64,000 nucleotides of DNA from an uncultured bacterium (lineage in GTDB: Bacteria; Planctomycetota; GCA-002687715). A model generated the notes under the pieces. It was not told the origin of the DNA. It saw only the letters and a program-made list of their open reading frames with translations, and did not search any database. Position numbers and translations under genes: made by a program. Position 1 is the stretch's first letter; every line of letters starts with the position of its first letter. Positions 15,014 through 23,894 of this stretch are shown in pieces. The stretch lies in the NCBI GenBank assembly GCA_902826835.1, contig CADEGH010000024.1, positions 1 to 64,000 on the forward strand. Direction: 5' to 3'.

Positions 15014-17041
15014 TCAGGCGTGAATGAAGGCGGCTTTGGCGCGGGCGCCTTCCTTCAGGAAGGTGTCGAGTCCAATGCGCATGTCCTTCGTGCGGCAGAC
15101 GTCGCCAAAGGCGGCGTTTTCGATTTCGAGTCCCCGCTCGAGGGTGGAGCGCGCACCCTCCAGGATCGCGCGGCACAAGATCGCGTCGATCGCGCGCGAG
15201 AGGTGACCAATCTCGCAGGCCGGCAACGTCGTCGGCACCTGCGGCAAAGGCCCCTTAGGCATCGGCGGCAAGTTCACCCGCTGCGCCGCGAGATCCTTGG
15301 CCAAATTGACGGCCCGCTGAACGAGCCCTTCCCACGGAACCTCTTCCGAAATCAGGCCGATCTCGAGCGCCTCTTTACCGGAGATCGGACGCCCGGTCCG
15401 GAGGAGCGCCGCGCCCTTCTCGAGTCCGACGATTCTGGGCAAGCGCTGCGTTCCGCCCGCCCCCGGGATGATGCCGAGGTTCACTTCGGGCTGGCCGCCC
15501 AAAATCTTCAGGCCCTGGGCGGCAATGCGCGCCGTGCAGGCGCTGGCGACTTCGAGGCCGCCTCCGAAGGCAAGCCCGTTCATCGCGCAGACGATGGGCT
15601 TGCCGAGACTCTCCATGAGGAGCGTGAGCTTCTGGGCGTTGCGAGCGTCGCGCATCCCCGTTTCGGGGCTGTCGATGCGCGCGAGGAAGCGCACATCGGC
15701 CCCCGAGACAAAGGCCTTGGTGCCAAATCCGGTGAGCACGGCGCCCCGGATCTTCGGGTCTGCCTTCATCGCCTCGAAGTGCCGGGTGAGCTGCGCGAAG
15801 CAGGCCTCGTCGAGCGAATTCAACGACTTGGGCCGACGAACCGTCAGGACCGCGACTTCCCCAAGGTCTTCTCGGAGCACGACCGAAACCTCGATCGCGC
15901 CGCCCTTCTGGGCGGCCGCCGCGAGCCAACGCGGGGCGGCGAAGCCGGGATTGTTAGCGGCGTAGCGCTGGACGAGTTCGAGGGCGCGGGCAACCCCCAG
16001 GCGATTGGCGAGCCGCGCCGGCGGTTCGATGTCGAGGCCCATCTCGAGGGCCATCTCGAAATCCGCGAGGTTGGTGAGCCCCGCGCTCAGGATCTCGTCG
16101 ACGATGCCAAGGTAGGCACCCTGGAGATTTTCGGTGATGGCCTTCGCCCGGTCCTCGGGAACGGTGACGGTTTCGCCGCGCGCTGGCACTTCCCACGCCG
16201 ACTTGGTGGCGAGCGCTTGCTTGAGGATCTCCGGGGTGCGGAACCACGGCATGATTTTCTCGCCCTCTTTGGCGAGGCCTGGTCCGGTGATGGCGTTGCC
16301 GCCGGTGAGATTCATCGCCGTGAACGGGCCAACCGTCAGGCCGAGCGCCTTCGTGGCCACGGTGTCGACTTCCTTCGTGGTGCCGAGGCCGGCTTCGACG
16401 CACAGCGCCGCCGCGAGGAAGAGTCCTTCGAAAACCGGGTCGACCGCGTAGCCGTAGCGACTGCCGACCCGAATCGGCACTTTGCCGATGGCCTCGTAGA
16501 AGCGCATCGTCCAGGCCGCAGTCTCCTCATCGGTGTCCTTGCCGGGCACCCCTTCGACCATGTAGTTGCGTTCGGCCGGGAAGAAGTAGTGAATGACGAG
16601 CGAGCGGCCCTTGAGCTTCAGGTTGGCGGCGATGACCTCGGGCTCGAGGTGGGACGAATTCGAGGCCAAGATCGCGGTTGGCGCGCAGATCGACTCGAGC
16701 TGGGCGAAGATCTTCGCCTTGATCTCGGCGCTCTCGGTCGCCGCCTCGACCACGAACTGCGCATCCGCGAGCTGGGCGTACTCGTTGGTGAAGGTGACCG
16801 CGGCCTTCATCGCCGCGCCCTCGTCGGCCTTGAACGCTTTGCCTTCGACGCCCTTGTCGATCTTCTTTTCGAGCCGCGCACGGCCCTTCGTCAGCGCTTC
16901 GGCAGCGATGTCCACCACCACGACCTTCACGCCGAAGGGCGCGAGCATCTTCGAAAAGTAAAGGGCGATGTCGGGCCCGATTTGACCCGAACCGATGACG
17001 CCGACCTTGGTCAAGGTGCGGCCGTGAAACGTGAAGGGCAT
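15014..17041 (-). CDS. 3-hydroxyacyl-CoA dehydrogenase / enoyl-CoA hydratase fusion
   Basis: Protein of 675 residues. The dehydrogenase comes first: the NAD-binding GSGQIG loop at about residues 12-17, then NSSHLEPE and the catalytic His in HYFFPAERNYMVEG at about 150, with the helical dimerisation region up to ~370. The enoyl-CoA hydratase/isomerase domain follows from ~390. Its oxyanion-hole and acid-base segments are visible as AFGGGLEVAS (~489) and PEVNLGIIPGAGGTQRLPR (~521), with both Glu residues present. This dehydrogenase-hydratase order is the reverse of FadB/FadJ, so no fad symbol is given. It would catalyse hydration of enoyl-CoA and NAD-dependent oxidation of 3-hydroxyacyl-CoA in beta-oxidation. 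It lies 27 bp downstream of the thiolase on the same strand, forming an operon. Confidence 0.92.
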   Translation of the reverse strand: MPFTFHGRTLTKVGVIGSGQIGPDIALYFSKMLAPFGVKVVVVDIAAEALTKGRARLEKKIDKGVEGKAFKADEGAAMKAAVTFTNEYAQLADAQFVVEAATESAEIKAKIFAQLESICAPTAILASNSSHLEPEVIAANLKLKGRSLVIHYFFPAERNYMVEGVPGKDTDEETAAWTMRFYEAIGKVPIRVGSRYGYAVDPVFEGLFLAAALCVEAGLGTTKEVDTVATKALGLTVGPFTAMNLTGGNAITGPGLAKEGEKIMPWFRTPEILKQALATKSAWEVPARGETVTVPEDRAKAITENLQGAYLGIVDEILSAGLTNLADFEMALEMGLDIEPPARLANRLGVARALELVQRYAANNPGFAAPRWLAAAAQKGGAIEVSVVLREDLGEVAVLTVRRPKSLNSLDEACFAQLTRHFEAMKADPKIRGAVLTGFGTKAFVSGADVRFLARIDSPETGMRDARNAQKLTLLMESLGKPIVCAMNGLAFGGGLEVASACTARIAAQGLKILGGQPEVNLGIIPGAGGTQRLPRIVGLEKGAALLRTGRPISGKEALEIGLISEEVPWEGLVQRAVNLAKDLAAQRVNLPPMPKGPLPQVPTTLPACEIGHLSRAIDAILCRAILEGARSTLERGLEIENAAFGDVCRTKDMRIGLDTFLKEGARAKAAFIHA

Positions 17042-17068
17042 GGGTAGGACTTTCTCTTTCGGCCGCGA

Positions 17069-18271
17069 TCAGCCGCAGCGCACTTCGAGGCAAAGGGCGG
17101 ACGCGGTGTCACCCGCCGCGCACCCGGCAAACAGGCCGCGGCCGCCGCCGCGCAGCACGAGTTCTTCGATCAGTTCGAGGATGAGCCGAAGCCCGGTCGG
17201 GCCCTGCGGATGCCCGAAGATCAGGCTCGAACCAAACCGATTGAACGACTCCGCGGCAATCCCCATTTCGCGAGCGAAGTAGATGTCGTTCACGGCAAAG
17301 GGATTGTGGGTCTTGATGGCGACTTCGTTCGCCTTCCAGCCGGCGCGCGCCAGGGCTTGCTGCGCCGCGGGCACCACCGCCATCGCCATGAAGCCCTTCT
17401 TCACGCGAGCCTCGCCGCTCGAAACCAGGCGAATCGTGATCGCCTTGTCGGTCGCAAGCTCGCGCGCGTGGGCTTCCGTTGTGACGAAGGTCCCGGCGTT
17501 GCCATCGGCCGGGTGCGTTTGGGCCCCGAAGGTCACCGTCCCACCCGGCACCACCGGCTGCAACTTCGCGAGCCCTTCTTTGCTCGTGGGGAAGATCCCC
17601 TCGTCGCCCTGAATCGTGGCGATCACCTTTTTCCCGGAAGGATTGACCTCGAGCGGGAGGAGCATGTAGCGCTTTTGGAAGGCCTGCTGGTCTTTGAGCG
17701 CATCCTGATACTGCGCGTAGCGCAGCAACGTCATTTCATCCTGCGCCGCCCGATCGATGCCGGCCTCTTTGGCGACGTTTTCGGCGGTGGCGATCATCGC
17801 TCCCCCGGCCCAGGGATCCTTGCCGAAATTGTCCATCACCCAATTTTCGGCGCCACCGGTACCCCCCGGGGCACTCGGATCCGGGTAGTAGAGATGCGGA
17901 CCATTGGAGCAGCGGTCCGCGGTCAACACGAGGAGTTTCTCGCGCTCACCGACTTCGAGCGACTGGGCAGCGGTCTGGATCGCGCGCACCGAAGTGGCGC
18001 AGGCTTGCATGACCATCGGGCCGCTGGCGTGCCCCGCCCCGATCATCCCGGCCACCCACGGTGCGCCATAGAAGCACTGCGACGAGGGCACCGTCCATCC
18101 GAGCACCAGGCCGTCCAGGACCGTGGGGGCAATCCCGCGCTTCCCGAGGAAGGTGGTGGTGCACTGGGCGGCGAACTTCAACGGGTGCTGGGTGGCTAGC
18201 GAACCCTGCCACTTCACGAAGGGGGTCGACCAGCCAGCCCCGTAGGGCAGAAACGAGCGCTCGTACCGCAT
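17069..18271 (-). CDS. Thiolase (acetyl-CoA acyltransferase family)
   Basis: Protein of 400 residues. The start at 18271 has a GGAG site close upstream and lies at the normal thiolase N-terminus. The acyl-accepting Cys is in QACATSVRAI at about residue 88. The His of the GHPxGxTG motif is at ~350 (FGHPQGPTGLRL), and the second catalytic Cys is in AGCAAGDTASALCLE near the C-terminus at ~384. All three catalytic positions are therefore present. It would cleave 3-ketoacyl-CoA with CoA, or condense two acyl-CoAs. It is transcribed first, followed by the dehydrogenase/hydratase, giving the last three steps of a beta-oxidation cycle in two genes. Chain-length preference cannot be read from sequence. 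Confidence 0.9.
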   Translation of the reverse strand: MRYERSFLPYGAGWSTPFVKWQGSLATQHPLKFAAQCTTTFLGKRGIAPTVLDGLVLGWTVPSSQCFYGAPWVAGMIGAGHASGPMVMQACATSVRAIQTAAQSLEVGEREKLLVLTADRCSNGPHLYYPDPSAPGGTGGAENWVMDNFGKDPWAGGAMIATAENVAKEAGIDRAAQDEMTLLRYAQYQDALKDQQAFQKRYMLLPLEVNPSGKKVIATIQGDEGIFPTSKEGLAKLQPVVPGGTVTFGAQTHPADGNAGTFVTTEAHARELATDKAITIRLVSSGEARVKKGFMAMAVVPAAQQALARAGWKANEVAIKTHNPFAVNDIYFAREMGIAAESFNRFGSSLIFGHPQGPTGLRLILELIEELVLRGGGRGLFAGCAAGDTASALCLEVRCG

Positions 18272-18378
18272 GATTGGCTCCGGCGCAGGCAGCCCGCGCG
18301 GGCGATGGTAACGCGGCCCCATCTTGGCCCGAAGATGCGGCAAAATGGCCCAAACCGCGGGGAAAGTTAGGATCCGGC

Positions 18379-19599
18379 ATGAGCGCGATGCCCCGCCGCA
18401 AGTCCACTGTGTGCCGCGTCGGACCGATCCCCGTCGGGGGTGGTTCCCCCATCGTGGTTCAATCGATGACGAACACGGACACCGAAGACGCGGGTTCGAC
18501 GGCCGCGCAGGTCGTCGAACTGGCGCGCGCCGGATCCGAGTTGGTGCGCATCACCGTCAACACGCGCGAGGCCGCGGCTCGGGTAGCGGAGATTCGCAGT
18601 CGCATCGAGGACGCCGGCGTGCGGGTCCCGCTCATCGGCGATTTCCATTTCAACGGCCACCAACTGCTCCGGGAGTATCCCGACTGCGCGCGAGCCCTCG
18701 ACAAGTACCGCATCAATCCCGGCAACGTCGGGCGCGGAAGTCGCCACGACGAAAATTTCGCCACCATGATCAAGGTCGCGATGGAGTACCGCCGGCCGGT
18801 GCGCATCGGCGTCAACGGTGGCTCCTTGGACGCTGCGCTGCTCGACGAACTCATGGAGGCCAATGCGCGCGCGAGCCAAAAGGCCTCGGCGACCGAGGTG
18901 TTTCGCGAAGCGATGATCCAAAGTGCCCTGCGCAGCGCCGCGCTCGCGGAGGAAGTCGGTCTCGGACACGACCGGATCATCATCTCCGTGAAGATGAGCC
19001 AGGTGCAGGAAATGATCGCGGTCTATCGCGCGCTCGCCGCGCGCTCCGACTATCCGCTGCATTTGGGACTCACCGAAGCCGGAATGGGCAGCAAAGGCAT
19101 CGTCGCGACGAGCGCGGCGCTCGCGGTGCTCATGCAGGAGGGAATCGGCGACACCATCCGGGCAAGTCTCACTCCCGATCCGGGCGGGGACCGCACGCTC
19201 GAAGTGCGGGTGTGCCAGCAACTCCTCCAAACCATGGGGTTTCGTCCCTTCGCTCCGATGGTCACGGCCTGCCCGGGCTGCGGACGCACCACGTCCACGC
19301 TCTTCCAAGAGTTGGCCCAACGGATCGAACGCCGCTTGACCGACAACATGGCGACCTGGCGCACCGAGCACCCCGGCGTCGAATCGATGACCGTCGCGGT
19401 GATGGGATGTGTCGTGAACGGCCCCGGTGAAAGCCGCGCCGCCAATCTGGGGATTTCACTCCCGGGGACCGGCGAAGATCCGAAGGCTCCGGTTTACATC
19501 GACGGCGAACTGTTCACGACCCTGAAGGGCCCGACCTTGGCCGACGATTTCATGCGCTTGGTCGAGCAATACGTGACCGATCATTATCCGAGGCAGTGA
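18379..19599 (+). CDS. ispG: 4-hydroxy-3-methylbut-2-en-1-yl diphosphate synthase
   Basis: Protein of 406 residues, close to the compact bacterial form. It catalyses the reductive ring opening of MEcPP to HMBPP in the MEP isoprenoid pathway, using a [4Fe-4S] cluster. Seen here: the N-terminal TIM-barrel start VGGGSPIVVQSMTNTDT, KYRINPGNVG, and the cluster ligands in TACPGCGRTT (about residues 298 and 301) and GCVVNGPGE (~344) with its conserved Glu. The start at 18379 has AGGA six bases upstream; an in-frame extension upstream lacks family similarity. It is divergent from the thiolase and followed nine bases later by a secreted hydrolase gene, probably co-transcribed. Confidence 0.96.
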   Translation: MSAMPRRKSTVCRVGPIPVGGGSPIVVQSMTNTDTEDAGSTAAQVVELARAGSELVRITVNTREAAARVAEIRSRIEDAGVRVPLIGDFHFNGHQLLREYPDCARALDKYRINPGNVGRGSRHDENFATMIKVAMEYRRPVRIGVNGGSLDAALLDELMEANARASQKASATEVFREAMIQSALRSAALAEEVGLGHDRIIISVKMSQVQEMIAVYRALAARSDYPLHLGLTEAGMGSKGIVATSAALAVLMQEGIGDTIRASLTPDPGGDRTLEVRVCQQLLQTMGFRPFAPMVTACPGCGRTTSTLFQELAQRIERRLTDNMATWRTEHPGVESMTVAVMGCVVNGPGESRAANLGISLPGTGEDPKAPVYIDGELFTTLKGPTLADDFMRLVEQYVTDHYPRQ

Positions 19600-19607
19600 G
19601 GACTTCC

Positions 19608-20837
19608 ATGCGATTGAACGGCCTGGTGCTCGCGGTGGTGTTGGGTTCCGGACTCGTGGCGCAGGGGAGTTCGACGGTTCCGGAGTCGCTACGGAGCAAA
19701 CTGCGCGAGTATCTCCTCGCCGACAGCACCAAAGACACGAAGGCCCTCGATGCCCTGGTCGAGGCCTGCAAGGGAGACCTCAAACTTGCGGATGCAGCCA
19801 TTCGCTCGGTGCCCCCCCTTCGTACGTTCAAGCCCGGCATCCACCACCGCGAGAAACTCACCGTGGATGGAAAAGACTTCGAGATGTCGCTCCGCCTGCC
19901 GGAGGGATACGACGGCAAGACCCGGCTGCCCGTCCTACTCCTGCCGGATCACGCGAGCGTCGACGCGGAAGCCGGCATTCAGTTCTGGGAACAGAGCGAT
20001 CACATCGAGAAGCTGATCGTGTTTCGGCCGATAATCACCCGCCACGCCGAGGATGCGAAGATCTTCCCGAAGCAGGCCTTCCTCGAGCGCGATACGCAAT
20101 TGGCGAGGGTCATGGATGCCGCGATCACCTGGCTCTTGCTGAACGTCGCGGCCGATCCCGACCGCATCTGCATGACCGGACTTAGTCAAGCCGGTTACTA
20201 CACCTGGTACTACGCGGCCACGATGCCGGAGCGATTTGCCGGTATCGTCCCCGAGTCGGCCGGCGGCCCCGCGGTCCGCGCCACCGCGCTGTCCGCGGCC
20301 GGAAATCTCCAAGGGCTCGCGGTTCGCATCCTGCACACCAAGGACGACGCAATTTGCCCGTTTGCGGACGCCGAGTCGATGCACGCGGCGATCACGAAGG
20401 CCGGCGGGAAGGCGGAGTTGATCGCCTACACCGACGGCGATTATCCGGGGGCCCCGTTCCCCAAGCGCCACCCGGGGCCGCACCATCTGCGAGTCAAGAA
20501 CGTGCTGCCCTGGATCTTGGAACAGAAGCGGACGATCCCGGAGCAGGGCTCACGCGTGATTCGCTTCGCGCATCAAGAAACCGCTGGTCGATTCCGCGTG
20601 AAACCGCCGGCCGCGCCCACGAAGCCCTTCACTTTCCAGTTCGATGCCAAAGGCGGCGTGCTCACCACCCAGGGCGGCGATGTCACCTACGAGGCGAGCG
20701 CGCGGGACTGCCTCGACAATCGCGAGTTCCGCATCGCGGGGCGAACCGTCAAACCCAAGCCCTTCCTCAAGCTCTTCTTCACCACCTACAAGCTCCGCGG
20801 CGATCCGAATCGTGCGGTGGCCGCCCTCATCCAGTGA
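19608..20837 (+). CDS. Secreted alpha/beta hydrolase (esterase/peptidase type)
   Basis: Protein of 409 residues with a signal peptide (LNGLVLAVVLGSGLVAQG). The hydrolase fold is shown by LPVLLLPDH, the nucleophile elbow TGLSQAG at about Ser193, an acid in TKDDAICPFAD (~247) and the His pair in HPGPHHLR (~291), in the order expected for a Ser-Asp-His triad. The C-terminal ~110 residues are an extra beta-rich region. The substrate is unknown; relatives include polyhydroxyalkanoate depolymerase-like and prolyl-oligopeptidase-like enzymes. The ATG at 19608 has AGGA close upstream and lies nine bases after ispG. Its stop abuts the stop of the convergent GH2 gene (TGA|TCA). Confidence 0.75.
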   Translation: MRLNGLVLAVVLGSGLVAQGSSTVPESLRSKLREYLLADSTKDTKALDALVEACKGDLKLADAAIRSVPPLRTFKPGIHHREKLTVDGKDFEMSLRLPEGYDGKTRLPVLLLPDHASVDAEAGIQFWEQSDHIEKLIVFRPIITRHAEDAKIFPKQAFLERDTQLARVMDAAITWLLLNVAADPDRICMTGLSQAGYYTWYYAATMPERFAGIVPESAGGPAVRATALSAAGNLQGLAVRILHTKDDAICPFADAESMHAAITKAGGKAELIAYTDGDYPGAPFPKRHPGPHHLRVKNVLPWILEQKRTIPEQGSRVIRFAHQETAGRFRVKPPAAPTKPFTFQFDAKGGVLTTQGGDVTYEASARDCLDNREFRIAGRTVKPKPFLKLFFTTYKLRGDPNRAVAALIQ

Positions 20838-23800
20838 TCATCGCTCGAGGAGGCGCAGGGCCGGCAGGGTGGTGAGGGAGACCGGGCGCCAGAGGCCGCC
20901 GGCGCCTTGGTGGTCGACGACGCGCACGGTGATCTGGTTCTCCTTGCCGATGTGCAGGCGTTGGCCCAATTCGACGACGGTTTTCTCGAGCCACACGGTG
21001 GTCTTGGTGACCGGGTCGCCCACCTTGGCCAGAAATTCGCCATTGAGCCAAATCGTGGCGCTGTCGTCGATGCCTTCGAAGATGAGTCGGGCGGCTTGGG
21101 CACGAAACTCCGAGGGCACTGTGAGGCGCAATCGATACCAGCCGATCCCGTCGTAGTGCGCAATACCCTGAGGCTCCCAGTGTTTTCCCGCGACGAGCGA
21201 TGCCCACGCGGAATCGTCGAAGTCGCGGGCCATCCAACTGGAGGACTGACCCTCGTCCTTCGGGTCGATTTTGAACTTCCAGGTGGGAAGATCGATGGCC
21301 GCACCGGCGAGTTCGGCCCGCAAGCCGGAGAGCAGGGCGTCGCTCGTCGCGCGATCCCCGGCGGGTACGAATTCCGACGTCTCCGCCCGCCTCAGCAACG
21401 AAACCAAGTACTCCCCCGCCGGCCCAGCCGGACGCAGCGTGCTGAGATGGAGGACTCCTTTGCCGAGGCGGATCGAACCCAAGAGCCAGTGCGCCTCGAC
21501 CTCCGCGATGTCATGGGTCTCCCAAAATCCGAGGTGGGTCGTGATGACCTCCCCCAATCGCTCGAAGGCAACCATCCGCTCGGTTTCGAGGTCGAACGCG
21601 AACAGATCAAGGAGGAAATCTTCCGGCAACCCGAGGGGCGATGGCGAGGACACAAACGGCGCCCCCCGTAGGAACCAAAGCTTCTGATTATGGAAATTGG
21701 GTTTCTCTTCTCCCACCAAGAGGATCCCGCGGCCCCCGGCCTCGACAAAGTCGAGAAGCTCCGCGTCGCAACGCCGGAAGACGCGGCTCTCTCGGTCATC
21801 CGCGGGGTGCGGTGCGGGCACCTGCCAAAGCGTCCAGGCATTACGAATCTGCGGCTGCCCGATCGATTCCACTTCGAAGCGCCAGGCACGAGGAACGGAC
21901 GTCGGCGCGATCTCGAATTGGACGGCCAGAGGATCCGTCACCATTCCCCGCGGAGCACCGAGAGCGAGTTTCTGCTCGAATGCGGAGGGACCACTCACCA
22001 AACGGCAGCGAACGCCGACTGACTTCGAATCGGGACCACCGGAGAGCACGATCGGGAGCTCGGCCACGGTCACAAAACTCCGCGCGTCCTGTTCGGTCAG
22101 CAGACTGAACATCGTGTCCCGATGCCAGGCGAAGTCCTCCTCTTTCCACTTCAGGCGATCCCAATCGTCGTAGAGGCCCATGCGAGCCTTTGCGAAGTCG
22201 CGCGCGACCGACACCACATAGCCCGCCTCGGGGATAGTGGCCCGGAGTCGTTCGATCTGAAACTTCCGATTTTCGAGACCAAATCGGCGACTCCACGCGG
22301 ACAGCCGGGTGAGCGGCCACTCCCCGATGCGCCGGGCGAACCAGGCTTCGAAACGACCCTGGTCTTCGAAACAAAGGGGACGCCACCATGATTGGGCGTC
22401 GCCGTGGGTTCGGGTCCATTCGGCGCAATCGAACCAAGTGTCCGCCGCCATGCACTCGCCGAGGAGCAGGGGCTTTTCTCCCTTCTCGGCGATGTGCTTT
22501 TGGAAGTCTCGCAGGCGTCCCGGCCACCAGGAGTTGTTGCCGTAGGGATGTTCGTCCCAGAAATCGGTGACACGCTGCCATCCGATCCAGGAACTGTCGT
22601 CCACCACGAGGGTGTCGGGGACCGCCGCATGGCACGCGTCGTACAGTTCTTTCAGCACCGACAATTCGGCCCCGGACCCGGTTTCACAGGTGAGGCTGCG
22701 AATCGCGACGCAGCCGAACCGCCGATCGAAGCGAAAGAACTCCTCGTACTCACGACGCAATTCGACCCGATGGGCCTCGTCCATCTTCGGATGCCAAGTG
22801 GGGTACTCCTGCCAGACGAGGAGCCCGAGCTCGTTGCAGAGTTCATAGAAGACCGGCGGGGGAATCCACAGGCAGCACTTGACGAGGTTGAAGCCGAGAC
22901 TCTTGAAGTCCTGGAGTTGCCGCTTCCAGAATTCCCGCTCGGACGGAGGCGCCAAGTGAGGGGGGCTGTATCCCCAATGGAGAATGCCTCGGACTTGCAG
23001 GGCTCGCCCATTCAAGAAGAGCGCCTTTCCCCGGGCTTCGAAAGTCCGCAACGGAATCTGCCGGTAGACGGTGTCCAAGACCTCGCCAGTCGGAGCAAGC
23101 AGCGAGACCGCAAGGGGAAGGAGTCTCGGAGAAGCGGGCGACCAGGGAGACCCACCGACGAACACCGCCTCGCCGCTGGCCAGGTTGTCCTTCACCTCCA
23201 AAGTGACGCGGTGCCCGGGGCTCGGAGTGGACGACAGAGGGAAGGCATGGATTAAGACTTGGAGACCCGAGGTGGGAGTGGGCCCGGGACGGACCGGGAC
23301 CTCGGCGCGGATGGACCCGTCCGCCCGGCCAAACAAGAACAACCCCTCCCGGTCGAGCTTGGGCTTCCGATCCACCTCCAAGGCCACGGACTGCCAAATC
23401 CCCCCGAAGTGCGGCTGGATGATCGGAAGAAAACCCTGAGTGTTGTGGCCCACACGTTCGTCGACCCGCACTTCGAGCTGATCGGTACCGTCGAATCGGA
23501 GTTCGCCCGGCAGCTCCGCCCGAAACGGTGTCCAGCCCCCGAGGTGCTCGGCGATCTTCTCGCCGTTACAGAGGACCGTCGCGTGCGTGGCGACGGCCCG
23601 GAAGAAGACCGAGAGCCGGGCGCCCCGGTGGTTCAATGTGAGCGGGAGATTTCGCCGATAGATGGCGACGCCGTCAAAACCGATCCCGAGCGCGTCTTCC
23701 CACGCTCCGGGCACGCGGACTTCCACCGCTTCGTTCGGCTTTCCCAGGGGAACCAGCGACCATTGACCGTCGAGCGAGACGCTCTCCTGTCCAGACAAGC

Positions 23801-23846
23801 GGGAAAATGCGACCCCGAACCAGCCGAGGAGTAGCAGGGACTTCAT
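20838..23846 (-). CDS. Secreted glycoside hydrolase family 2 protein
   Basis: Protein of 1002 residues, starting at 23846 with a signal peptide (KSLLLLGWFGVAFSRLSGQ). Domain order: sugar-binding jelly roll (about 20-200), an Ig-like segment, a TIM barrel from ~290 (RGILHWGYSPPHLAPPS), then a second jelly roll near 850-960 (YRLRLTVPSEFRAQAARLIF). Likely catalytic Glu residues are in LTCETGSG (~386, acid/base) and LLGECMAADTW (~462, nucleophile). It would hydrolyse beta-linked sugars outside the cytoplasm; which sugar is not clear. The frame runs open far upstream, opposite acetoacetyl-CoA synthetase, but that part lacks family similarity and is rejected. No strong ribosome site is visible before 23846. 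Confidence 0.85.
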   Translation of the reverse strand: MKSLLLLGWFGVAFSRLSGQESVSLDGQWSLVPLGKPNEAVEVRVPGAWEDALGIGFDGVAIYRRNLPLTLNHRGARLSVFFRAVATHATVLCNGEKIAEHLGGWTPFRAELPGELRFDGTDQLEVRVDERVGHNTQGFLPIIQPHFGGIWQSVALEVDRKPKLDREGLFLFGRADGSIRAEVPVRPGPTPTSGLQVLIHAFPLSSTPSPGHRVTLEVKDNLASGEAVFVGGSPWSPASPRLLPLAVSLLAPTGEVLDTVYRQIPLRTFEARGKALFLNGRALQVRGILHWGYSPPHLAPPSEREFWKRQLQDFKSLGFNLVKCCLWIPPPVFYELCNELGLLVWQEYPTWHPKMDEAHRVELRREYEEFFRFDRRFGCVAIRSLTCETGSGAELSVLKELYDACHAAVPDTLVVDDSSWIGWQRVTDFWDEHPYGNNSWWPGRLRDFQKHIAEKGEKPLLLGECMAADTWFDCAEWTRTHGDAQSWWRPLCFEDQGRFEAWFARRIGEWPLTRLSAWSRRFGLENRKFQIERLRATIPEAGYVVSVARDFAKARMGLYDDWDRLKWKEEDFAWHRDTMFSLLTEQDARSFVTVAELPIVLSGGPDSKSVGVRCRLVSGPSAFEQKLALGAPRGMVTDPLAVQFEIAPTSVPRAWRFEVESIGQPQIRNAWTLWQVPAPHPADDRESRVFRRCDAELLDFVEAGGRGILLVGEEKPNFHNQKLWFLRGAPFVSSPSPLGLPEDFLLDLFAFDLETERMVAFERLGEVITTHLGFWETHDIAEVEAHWLLGSIRLGKGVLHLSTLRPAGPAGEYLVSLLRRAETSEFVPAGDRATSDALLSGLRAELAGAAIDLPTWKFKIDPKDEGQSSSWMARDFDDSAWASLVAGKHWEPQGIAHYDGIGWYRLRLTVPSEFRAQAARLIFEGIDDSATIWLNGEFLAKVGDPVTKTTVWLEKTVVELGQRLHIGKENQITVRVVDHQGAGGLWRPVSLTTLPALRLLER

Positions 23847-23894
23847 GACGCGCTTTGTACCCGAGCGGATCTTCCCCGCGATAGACTCCCGACC

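Larger units (their letters stand above)
12604..15120. repeat. Tandem segmental duplication, unit 2
   Basis: This is the second unit, 2517 bp, carrying the internal gene fragment, the upstream leader, the 600-residue paralogue, its terminator and the intact 3' end of the dehydrogenase/hydratase gene. Position 15120 corresponds exactly to 12603 in unit 1, which sets the distal limit of the duplicated segment. Confidence 0.85.

Noticed and set aside
15020..17047. A 675-codon plus-strand frame opposite the dehydrogenase/hydratase gene
   Set aside because: Charged, repetitive composition and no family match, while the minus strand encodes two intact enzyme domains; it is a GC-driven shadow.
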